Below, one piece after another: positions 1 to 5,390 of a stretch of 5,390 bases of DNA. The translations under genes were made by a program, and so were the position numbers. Below the pieces are notes generated by a model, which did not search any database, was not told the DNA's origin, and saw nothing but the letters and a program-made list of their open reading frames with translations. Numbering within the stretch: the first letter of the stretch is position 1; each line of letters begins with the position of its first letter. The stretch comes from Caldifarciminota bacterium (lineage in GTDB: Bacteria > Hydrothermota > Hydrothermia > B15-G9 > WFZT01), in contig JALSOY010000013.1 of NCBI GenBank assembly GCA_026986235.1, positions 1-5,390 of the forward strand. The letters run 5' to 3'.

Positions 1-49
1 GTATTTAGTTTTGTCGCATTTTTGTTACAGTACTTTTGTACTATTTTAA
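1..49 (+). repeat. Degenerate repeat, copy A (direct)
   Basis: This copy aligns without gaps to positions 70-118, with 36 of 49 bases identical at a period of 69. The best-conserved blocks are GTATTTA (1-7), TTACAG (25-30) and TACTAT (39-44). Within it, AGTAC (29-33) and GTACT (38-42) form a perfect 5-bp stem around a TTTT loop. Part of the copy (24-46) also matches, in inverted orientation, positions 176-201. The AT-rich composition raises the chance of accidental similarity, so relatedness is likely but not proven. The function is unknown. Confidence 0.5.
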
Positions 50-69
50 GGTAAGTTTCGAACACACCT

Positions 70-118
70 GTATTTACCCGTGTCACCTTTTGTTTACAGC
101 CCATTTTTACTATGTTAA
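70..118 (+). repeat. Degenerate repeat, copy B (direct)
   Basis: This is the second direct copy, starting 69 bases after copy A and sharing 36 of 49 positions with it. It lacks the AGTAC/GTACT dyad of copy A. Its segment CCATTTTTACTAT (101-113) matches the inverted copy C (CCATTTGTACTAT) at 12 of 13 positions. Copies A and B therefore each share different blocks with copy C, which argues for a genuine family rather than one chance pair. Confidence 0.5.
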
Positions 119-175
119 AAACCGCAACAAATCAATATTTTTTAAATGTTTTGCAAAAACGCACGAAAATCCGAG

Positions 176-201
176 AAATAGTACAAATGGACTACTTTAA
201 C
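176..201 (-). repeat. Degenerate repeat, copy C (inverted)
   Basis: Read on the minus strand, this copy starts GTTAAAGTA (201-193) and ends TTTGTACTATTT (187-176). The last 12 bases are identical to positions 35-46 of copy A, and GTTAAAGTA matches GTTACAGTA (24-32) with one difference. A 3-base length difference separates the two blocks. Copies A and C thus form an imperfect inverted pair enclosing copy B. This could be a relic of a small non-coding element, or a set of protein-binding sites. Neither is shown by the sequence. Confidence 0.45.
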
Positions 202-398
202 CTGAATTTCCACAGCTTCTGGTCAGGTAAGATTTTTTTAATGGTGAGGATCTATATATGGTTACCCAATGTGAAGAGGAGAGGCCCGCAAAGTGATCTC
301 TGGATAAAGGGGATTTCGACCATGCATGGAAGAAATTTTATATTTCCAGCGCATAGTGGAGACATGCGGACACCATTAAATAAGGAAACTATATACGG

Positions 399-1355
399 TC
401 ATTCTGTCAGGTGGAAACTTTCAACAATGAGTTCCATTCTGAGCAGGAACTGGAGTTTTTCGTTTCTGTCAGGTGCAAAAACCGCCATGTCGAACATGTA
501 GAATTTATTGTTGAGGTTAAATGCTATGGTTTGAAAAGGGCCGCCTATGTACTCTTTGTCATTCTGCCAGATCCCTATAACCTTTACTGCCGGCTCTCCC
601 ATAAAAGTCGTGTCTTTTGTCACCAGGTGTTCTGTGTAAACATAGTCTCCGTCGTAGTACTTTTTGGTAAGTTCGTTTCTGAGATCAACGATCTCTTTCC
701 CATCAAAAAGCCGGGGAGCGTTTTCCCTGTAAAAGAACATAAATCTGTCAGGGTAGTGTTTTGCCACAGAAACGAAGTTCGTGTCCTCCACCACATAGGC
801 CCATCCTTCTGGAAAGTCAAATGTGAAGCCGTACTTTTTGCCAAATTCTTTTGAGAATTTTTTATCATGTCCTGCAAAGTACGCCTTCCGTCTCAAAATT
901 TCCCTGTACCTTTTAAGGAGTAATCCTTTTATAAAGTCTTTCTTTTCGTAAACGAAATTCCACAGGGTTGTTGGAGTTGAGGAGATTATGCCGATAACTG
1001 CATCACCCTCCATGTAGACATTTTTTGACACATGAATACCAGGGGGTCTTTCTCCAAAGATCTTTTTAAAAACTGGATAGATTGGTGAGCTGTAAGTCGT
1101 GATTATCACAACATTTCTGTATCCCTTGAAAGGGGCGAACTGATCGTAGGTAACAGGATAGGTTGTAAATAGGAGTTCGGGTCTCGGCGTATAAAAGGTA
1201 TCTTCGAGGGTGCTTTCGAGGAGTTTGGCCTCTTTAATTGTACTATCGTAAACTATAACCACTTCGTTTGCCTTCCCCCTGCCAAATCTCTCGATCTTTG
1301 TACATGAGGAAAGGATCAGAATTGGTATTACAAAGAGGAATTTTTTACCCAACAT
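399..1355 (-). CDS. Outer-envelope lipoprotein, DUF4837-like
   Basis: This gene encodes a 318-residue predicted lipoprotein of unknown function. Residues 1-18 form a lipoprotein signal: basic KK at 4-5, a hydrophobic stretch, then the lipobox LSSC with Cys18 as the acylation site. The mature protein should be anchored to a membrane and exported. I see no further membrane segment. The pattern resembles DUF4837: an early NEVVIVYD block (30-37), the R-N-V-V-I segment near 80-84, FTFDFPEGW (177-185), GIWQNDKEYIGGPF (261-274) and an AP-rich, Lys/Arg-containing C-terminus ending near LRMELIVESF. That family assignment comes from remembered motif spacing and was not searched. The ATG lies inside the end of recG, with an 11-bp overlap and a strong ribosome site, so the two genes are probably co-transcribed and translationally coupled. 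No enzymatic motif is apparent. Confidence 0.8.
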   Translation of the reverse strand: MLGKKFLFVIPILILSSCTKIERFGRGKANEVVIVYDSTIKEAKLLESTLEDTFYTPRPELLFTTYPVTYDQFAPFKGYRNVVIITTYSSPIYPVFKKIFGERPPGIHVSKNVYMEGDAVIGIISSTPTTLWNFVYEKKDFIKGLLLKRYREILRRKAYFAGHDKKFSKEFGKKYGFTFDFPEGWAYVVEDTNFVSVAKHYPDRFMFFYRENAPRLFDGKEIVDLRNELTKKYYDGDYVYTEHLVTKDTTFMGEPAVKVIGIWQNDKEYIGGPFQTIAFNLNNKFYMFDMAVFAPDRNEKLQFLLRMELIVESFHLTE

Positions 1356-3432
1356 AGATCACCTCTCCGATTTTTTCGTTGGCCAGTGTTTCTTTAATAA
1401 TCCTGTTTTGAGGCTTTGTCAAAAATGGATCAAATTCGAGGATTTTTTCAACCTCACTCCTTGTGATCTGTATGATTTTCTGATCTCTTACAAGATTTGC
1501 AATTCTGAACCTGGGAAGCCCATGCTGTCTGGTTCCTGATATTTCTCCGGGACCACGGATTTCGAGGTCTATTTCAGCTATTTTAAAGCCGTCCGTGGTC
1601 TCAACCATGGCTTTGAGCCTCCTTTTTGCATCTTCTGAGACCTTTGATGGTGTGATGAGTATGCAGTAACTTTTCTTTGATCCTCTACCTATGCGTCCCC
1701 TGAGCTGATGAAGCTGGGCAAGTCCAAACCTTTCTGCATGTTCGATGATCATGATTGTGGCGTTGGGAACATCTATTCCCACTTCAATTACGGTGGTGGC
1801 AACGAGGATGTGGAATTCACCATTTCTAAACATTCTCATCACATCGCCACGCTCGTCTTTTTTCATCTTTCCGTGGATAAGGCCGATTTTTATCCCTTCT
1901 GGAGCCATATTTTTTAATTTTTCGTAAAGCTCCGTTGCCGCCTCTGCTTCAAGCTTATCAGACTTCTCTATCAAAGGAGCAACCACATAGGCCTGATTTC
2001 CCTTCTTAACTTCGTCAAACAGCCAGGAGTACACCCTGTCCCTTCGTGATTCCCTTACCCACTTCGTCACAATGTTGCCTCTTCCCGGTGGCATCTCGTC
2101 GATTACAGAGACATCGAGATCCCCGTAAACAGTCAGGGCAAGGGTTCTGGGTATGGGAGTTGCGGTCATAACGAGAAAGTGTGGAGATTTGTTTTCATAA
2201 CCCTTTTCCAGAAGTTTTGCTCGCTGCAGGACTCCAAACTTGTGCTGTTCGTCTATCACCGCCACGGCGAGTTTTTTAAATTCGACATCGTCCTGTATGA
2301 GGGCGTGGGTGCCAATGGTTATGTCGGCATCTCCCGAGCGAATCCTCTCGAGTGAGAGTTCCTTGTCTTTCTTTTTCATTTTTCCCAGAAGAAGAGCTAT
2401 TTTTACATTCAGGGGGATGAGGTATTCGCTCATTACCAGAAAATGCTGTTCTGCAAGTATTTCGGTGGGAGCCATCATAACCGCCTGGTACCCGTTTTCT
2501 ACTGCGACAAGCATGGTGTAGAGGGCAACCACGGTTTTACCACTTCCCACATCTCCCTGTAGAAGGCGGTGCATGGGAGCATTCTTCCCCATGTCTTCCG
2601 TAATTTCGGCGATAACCCTTTTCTGTGCACCTGTGAGTTCAAATTTTAAAAGTTTGAAAAACCTGCCTGTAAGTTCATTCCTGACCTGCAGGGGAATTCC
2701 CAGTCCTTTTGATTCCACTCTTTTCTCAAGGAGTTTTATGTAAAAGTAGAAGAGCTCTTCAAAAACGAGGGTTTTCCTGGCAACCCTTGCCTCTTTTAAA
2801 TCACGGGGAAAATGAATAAGGTGGAGGGCATCCTTTCTCGAGTAGAGACCAAACTTGTTCCTTATGTAATCAGGTAATGTTTCCGGTATCTCGTTCCCTA
2901 CGGTTTCAAGCACATCCAGAATCAGTTTTCTGATAAACCGGGGTTTTAATCCCTCTGTGGATGGATACACGGGTACGAGCATTCCTGCGAGGATTTTGCT
3001 TCCTGCAGGTTGTTTATTATCGTCAATAATCTCGTATTCGGGGTGATAAATAACCTTCGTCCCCCTGTAAACATAGGCGCGTCCCGAGGCTATTACCTGA
3101 TCACCTTTGTTGAAAACTTTTTCGATACCGCGTACATTGCGCCATACGAGTTCCATCCAGTCTGTGCCGTCGCTTATTACAACGGTGAAAACGAGGTTTT
3201 TTCGCACCTTCTTTGTACCTTTCATCAAAACCTTTCCGGCAACAGTGACCTCTTCTCCACGCCTGACCTGATGAATAGGTGTTATACTTCTCCTGTCTAT
3301 ATACCTTCTTGGCGCAAAATAAAGCAGGTCGAGAACCGTAACTATACCGAGCTTTTTAAACAGTTGTGCCCTTTTGGGGCCAACTCCTTTTAAATACCGT
3401 ACCTCTCTTCTTAAAAATTCATAGATGTCCAT
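1345..3432 (-). CDS. recG: ATP-dependent DNA helicase RecG
   Basis: RecG is a cytoplasmic superfamily 2 translocase that remodels stalled replication forks and branched recombination intermediates. With the start chosen here the protein has 695 residues, typical of the family. In order: a helix-hairpin-helix-like YLKGVGPKRA (13-22), the wedge/OB-fold region (about 45-140), helicase motif I GDVGSGKT (293-300), motif II DEQH (394-397), motif III MTATP (422-426), the IEVGIDVP block (549-556), motif VI QLRGRIGRG (576-584) and the C-terminal TRG-type block GPGEISGTRQHGLPRFR (627-643). Motif II continues KFG where RFG is usual, and the TRG block has His where I recall Ser; both look tolerable. The frame also has an ATG at 3468, but the family N-terminus fits 3432 and neither ATG has a well-placed Shine-Dalgarno. 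Its stop overlaps the lipoprotein gene by 11 bp. Confidence 0.97.
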   Translation of the reverse strand: MDIYEFLRREVRYLKGVGPKRAQLFKKLGIVTVLDLLYFAPRRYIDRRSITPIHQVRRGEEVTVAGKVLMKGTKKVRKNLVFTVVISDGTDWMELVWRNVRGIEKVFNKGDQVIASGRAYVYRGTKVIYHPEYEIIDDNKQPAGSKILAGMLVPVYPSTEGLKPRFIRKLILDVLETVGNEIPETLPDYIRNKFGLYSRKDALHLIHFPRDLKEARVARKTLVFEELFYFYIKLLEKRVESKGLGIPLQVRNELTGRFFKLLKFELTGAQKRVIAEITEDMGKNAPMHRLLQGDVGSGKTVVALYTMLVAVENGYQAVMMAPTEILAEQHFLVMSEYLIPLNVKIALLLGKMKKKDKELSLERIRSGDADITIGTHALIQDDVEFKKLAVAVIDEQHKFGVLQRAKLLEKGYENKSPHFLVMTATPIPRTLALTVYGDLDVSVIDEMPPGRGNIVTKWVRESRRDRVYSWLFDEVKKGNQAYVVAPLIEKSDKLEAEAATELYEKLKNMAPEGIKIGLIHGKMKKDERGDVMRMFRNGEFHILVATTVIEVGIDVPNATIMIIEHAERFGLAQLHQLRGRIGRGSKKSYCILITPSKVSEDAKRRLKAMVETTDGFKIAEIDLEIRGPGEISGTRQHGLPRFRIANLVRDQKIIQITRSEVEKILEFDPFLTKPQNRIIKETLANEKIGEVIYVG
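1357..1365 (-). promoter_or_regulatory. Ribosome binding site of the lipoprotein gene
   Basis: The minus strand reads GAGGTGATC immediately before T and the ATG at 1355. It can pair over nine bases with the usual 3' end of bacterial 16S rRNA, and the GAGG core lies 6 bases from the start codon. The site is embedded in the last codons of recG (encoding E-V-I), which fixes the lipoprotein start and supports coupling of the two genes. Confidence 0.8.
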
Positions 3433-3439
3433 CACTTTT

Positions 3440-3445
3440 ATGATA
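3440..3445 (-). promoter_or_regulatory. Possible -10 element for recG
   Basis: The minus strand reads TATCAT, five of six matches to TATAAT. It is followed by seven bases and then the ATG at 3432, so transcription from it would start at or within a base or two of the start codon, giving a leaderless message. No good -35 hexamer lies 16-18 bases upstream, which keeps confidence low. A GAGGT exists upstream but about 19 bases from the ATG, too far to act as a normal ribosome site. Confidence 0.35.
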
Positions 3446-3472
3446 ATGCAGACCTCATGGCCATTCATGCTT

Positions 3473-3478
3473 TAAAAT
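3473..3478 (+). promoter_or_regulatory. Possible -10 element for ispDF
   Basis: The plus strand reads TAAAAT, five of six matches to TATAAT, ending six bases before the ATG at 3485. The expected transcription start falls on or next to that ATG, and no Shine-Dalgarno sequence is present between the divergent genes in this direction. A shifted reading, TTTAAA at 3471-3476 preceded by TGC, would be an extended -10. No convincing -35 box is seen. Confidence 0.4.
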
Positions 3479-3484
3479 TCAAAC

Positions 3485-4633
3485 ATGAAGGTTGACATAG
3501 TGGTGGTTGCAGCAGGTTCAGGATCAAGATTCGGCCAGGACAAAATATTTTTCGAACTCTACGGAAAACCTCTTGTTTTTTACACGCTCCACAACCTCTT
3601 CTCTTCGTACCATTTCGAGAAGAAAATCCTTGTACTGAATCCCCGTAAAATCTCAGAAGGTGAGAAAAAACTCTATCCGTTTTTCCCGGACCTCGTTATC
3701 GTGGAAGGTGGCAACGAGAGAACCATTTCTGTTCTGAATGGTGTCAGGGAATCGGTATCGGATTATGTACTGATACATGATGGAGCAAGACCGTTTGTTC
3801 CATCCCATGTTGTGGAAAATGTGGTAAAGGCCCTGAGAGACTGGTACGCTGTGACTCCAGCTGAGCCTGTCAGGGACACTGTAAAATACCACGAAGGGGA
3901 GTTCGTTATAAGGACGCTTGACAGGTCCAGTCTGAAATCCATTCAGACTCCACAGGGATTCAGAAGAGACATTATCCGGTCTGCCCTTGAGGATGCTCTC
4001 CATGAGGGTTTAATCTATACAGACGAAACCACTCTCATTGAGGAGAGGGGTTTAAAGGCGAAATTTGTGCCAGGAAGCCCTCTCAACTTCAAAATAACTT
4101 ACGAAGAGGATGTAAAAATGGCAGAGAGGATACTTTCTTCAAATCTCAGGTCAGGCATCGGATTTGACATACACAGGTTTTCAAAAGGGAGAAGGATGGT
4201 CTTAGGAGGAGTCGATATTCCCTGTGAGTATGGACTTGCCGGTCACTCTGACGGTGACGCACTGACCCACGCTATTATCGATGCCCTGCTGGGGGCGTCG
4301 AGTCTCGGTGACATCGGAGAGCTGTTTCCGGATTCAGATGAAAGGTTTAGAGACATCAGGAGCACCATCCTGCTCGAGAGAGTCGTGAGCCTAATGGAAG
4401 GCAGGGGATTTTTCCCCGTAAACATCGATGCTGTTGTGATAACGGAAAGACCAAAGATTTTGAAGTACCGTGATGGTATCGTGAAGAATCTTTCCAGAAT
4501 CCTCAGGATTCCAGAAAACAGGGTCTCCGTCAAGGGGAAGACTGCGGAGAAAATGGGATTTGTCGGCAGAAAGGAAGGGCTTGCCGTGATAGCAAATGCC
4601 CTCGTAATGGAGGTAAAAAATGCGAATGGTTGA
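3485..4633 (+). CDS. ispDF: Bifunctional IspD-IspF (MEP isoprenoid pathway)
   Basis: This 382-residue fusion carries two non-consecutive MEP-pathway activities. The N-terminal half is IspD, which makes CDP-methylerythritol from methylerythritol phosphate and CTP. The C-terminal half is IspF, which cyclises the phosphorylated intermediate to MEcPP and releases CMP. IspD spans about 1-219: nucleotide-binding loop VVAAGSGSRFGQDK (7-20), GGNERTISVLNGV (75-87), LIHDGARPFV (96-105), QTPQGFR (154-160), TDETTLIE (179-186) and GSPLNFKIT (197-205). IspF spans about 222-378: GFDIHRF (226-232) with metal ligands Asp228 and His230, HSDGDALTHAIIDALLG with ligand His262, GDIGELFPD, and the signature GKTAEKMGFVGRKEG (351-365). 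Both active sites look intact. The start is fixed by the short run of hydrophobic residues required before the AAG loop. The 3' end overlaps the next gene by 14 bp. Confidence 0.96.
   Translation: MKVDIVVVAAGSGSRFGQDKIFFELYGKPLVFYTLHNLFSSYHFEKKILVLNPRKISEGEKKLYPFFPDLVIVEGGNERTISVLNGVRESVSDYVLIHDGARPFVPSHVVENVVKALRDWYAVTPAEPVRDTVKYHEGEFVIRTLDRSSLKSIQTPQGFRRDIIRSALEDALHEGLIYTDETTLIEERGLKAKFVPGSPLNFKITYEEDVKMAERILSSNLRSGIGFDIHRFSKGRRMVLGGVDIPCEYGLAGHSDGDALTHAIIDALLGASSLGDIGELFPDSDERFRDIRSTILLERVVSLMEGRGFFPVNIDAVVITERPKILKYRDGIVKNLSRILRIPENRVSVKGKTAEKMGFVGRKEGLAVIANALVMEVKNANG
4609..4614 (+). promoter_or_regulatory. Ribosome binding site of the phosphorylase gene
   Basis: GGAGGT lies within the last codons of ispDF and ends 5 bases before the ATG at 4620 (11 bases before a second in-frame ATG at 4626). 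The spacing favours 4620. That choice also gives the N-terminus MRMV, which is how I remember Bacillus-type pyrimidine-nucleoside phosphorylases beginning. Confidence 0.8.
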
Positions 4634-5390
4634 AATTATTAAAAAGAAAAGGGATGGAGGTAAACTTTCACCTGAAGAAATCTCATTCTTTATTGAATCT
4701 TATGTCAAGGGAGAGATACCTGACTACCAGGTGAGTGCTCTTCTTATGGCGATATACTTTCAGGACATGGATTTTGAAGAAACGATGAATCTTACGAAAG
4801 CGATGATAAAAAGTGGTGTTACGGTTGACCTCTCTGATATACAGGCACCCAGGGTGGACAAGCATTCCACGGGAGGCGTGGGGGACAAAATCTCTCTGAT
4901 ACTCGGTCCTCTCGTTGCATCGAGCGGCATAGTTGTGCCAATGATATCAGGAAGGGCACTCGGCCATACCGGAGGAACCCTTGATAAGCTCGAATCCATT
5001 CCGGGTTACAGGACTCAGCTTACAATTGACGAGTTTGTCGGCATTCTAAAAAGGGTGGGAATCTCCATCACAGGACAGACTGAGGAGCTTGTTCCTGCTG
5101 ATAGAAAGCTCTATGCCCTGAGAGATGTTACAGCAACTGTTGAGAGTATTCCACTTATCACATCCAGTATCATGTCAAAGAAAATTGCAGAGGGGATCGA
5201 TGGACTCGTCCTCGATGTTAAAACCGGATCGGGTGCTTTCATGAAAGAGGTTGATGATGCCAGGAGACTCGCAGAGTCTCTTGTAGAAACCGGGAAGCTT
5301 ATGGGGAAAAAAGTTGTTGCATTGATTACAAACATGGATCAACCTCTCGGCAGGGCGGTTGGAAATGCAGTTGAGGTCGTGGAATCTGTT
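4620..5390 (+). CDS. pdp: Pyrimidine-nucleoside phosphorylase, 3' end cut by window
   Basis: The 257 visible codons encode roughly the first 60% of a protein that is usually about 430 residues. The enzyme reversibly splits uridine, thymidine or deoxyuridine with phosphate into base and (deoxy)ribose 1-phosphate in cytoplasmic pyrimidine salvage. Visible motifs are the phosphate-binding KHSTGGVGDK (81-90), the family signature SGRALGHTGGTLDKLE (110-125), LYALRDVTATVES (164-176) with base-contacting Arg168, then Ser183 and Lys187, and DVKTGSGAFM (199-208). Overall it resembles the broad-specificity Bacillus-type enzyme more than strict thymidine phosphorylase (deoxyribose-specific, DeoA). AMP phosphorylase is a more distant relative and less likely. 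The gene overlaps ispDF by 14 bp and is probably translationally coupled to it. There is no frameshift or stop in the visible part; it runs off the right edge. Confidence 0.93.
   Translation, partial: MRMVEIIKKKRDGGKLSPEEISFFIESYVKGEIPDYQVSALLMAIYFQDMDFEETMNLTKAMIKSGVTVDLSDIQAPRVDKHSTGGVGDKISLILGPLVASSGIVVPMISGRALGHTGGTLDKLESIPGYRTQLTIDEFVGILKRVGISITGQTEELVPADRKLYALRDVTATVESIPLITSSIMSKKIAEGIDGLVLDVKTGSGAFMKEVDDARRLAESLVETGKLMGKKVVALITNMDQPLGRAVGNAVEVVESV

Larger units (their letters stand above)
1..398. other. Gene-free region with an AT-rich left part
   Basis: I see no supported gene here. All three plus-strand frames entering from the left edge stop within the first 54 bases, and the minus-strand frames are broken repeatedly. 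Positions 1-240 contain 77 G/C bases (about 32%), while 241-398 contain 67 of 158 (about 42%), so composition changes near 240. The left part holds three degenerate repeat copies, annotated separately. A weak dyad (200-205 with 223-228) is followed by seven T on the plus strand at 233-239. A 10-bp palindrome lies at 320-329 and a 5-bp stem pairs 350-354 with 364-368. No clear intrinsic terminator for the minus-strand lipoprotein gene ending at 399 is visible. An upstream gene may lie outside the window. Confidence 0.7.

Noticed and set aside
1..201. CRISPR array.
   Set aside because: The copies are too divergent (about 73% identity), one is inverted, spacing is not repeat-spacer-like beyond two units, and no cas genes are present.
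200..239. Possible plus-strand intrinsic terminator: a 6-bp stem (200-205 with 223-228) followed by seven T.
   Set aside because: The stem is short with a 17-base loop and a 4-base gap before the T run, and no plus-strand gene is seen upstream. It points the wrong way for the lipoprotein gene.
320..329. Perfect 10-bp palindrome CCATGCATGG as an operator.
   Set aside because: A single short palindrome with no adjacent promoter or regulator gene is expected by chance often enough that no role can be claimed.
301..335. tRNA T-arm-like sequence in the gene-free region.
   Set aside because: The TTCGA-containing segment lacks a matching 5-bp stem, and no acceptor or anticodon arm can be built around it.
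112..501. A 129-codon plus-strand open frame spanning the gene-free region and the end of the lipoprotein gene.
   Set aside because: It has no ribosome site before its ATG, overlaps the well-supported minus-strand gene by about 100 bases, resembles no family I recognise and starts in AT-rich repeat-bearing DNA.
411..854. Long plus-strand open frame opposite the lipoprotein gene.
   Set aside because: It is antisense to a gene with a lipobox and family motifs, has no recognisable domain, and its composition follows from the opposite strand's codons.
3433..3468. A longer RecG starting at the ATG at 3468.
   Set aside because: The extra 12 residues are not needed by the family, no ribosome site precedes that ATG, and only 16 bp would remain before ispDF. 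It cannot be fully excluded.

Overview
The window looks like chromosomal DNA from a bacterium with compact operons, probably a thermophile or a relative of one. In the visible part of the last gene, 10 of 11 arginine codons are AGA/AGG, the proteins are rich in Lys/Glu/Arg, and the genes overlap by 11 and 14 bp. A lipoprotein of apparent DUF4837 type, a family I know mainly from Bacteroidetes and relatives, hints at an FCB-related or uncultivated lineage. The ispD-ispF fusion does not settle taxonomy. The lineage call is inference; the gene calls are not dependent on it.

Layout. (1) Positions 1-398 hold no convincing gene. Positions 1-240 are AT-rich (77 G/C of 240, about 32%) and contain three degenerate copies of a repeat: two direct, 69 bp apart, and one inverted. 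Positions 241-398 are about 42% G+C and carry only small open frames and weak dyads. (2) On the minus strand, recG (3432-1345) is followed by an overlapping gene for a DUF4837-like lipoprotein (1355-399). (3) A 52-bp divergent intergenic region (3433-3484) separates recG from the plus-strand genes. (4) On the plus strand, an ispD-ispF fusion (3485-4633) overlaps the start of a pyrimidine-nucleoside phosphorylase gene (4620 onward), which is cut by the window edge.

Function. The minus-strand operon pairs a replication-fork remodelling helicase with an uncharacterised envelope lipoprotein. The plus-strand operon pairs a bifunctional MEP-pathway enzyme (a CTP-consuming and a CMP-releasing step) with a pyrimidine salvage enzyme. 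The link through pyrimidine nucleotides is suggestive only.

No CRISPR array, tRNA, rRNA, transposase or defence system is visible. The most unusual items are the repeat cluster at 1-201, the apparent absence of Shine-Dalgarno sites for both divergent first genes (each has a -10-like hexamer placed so that transcription could start at the ATG), and the lipoprotein of unknown function coupled to recG.
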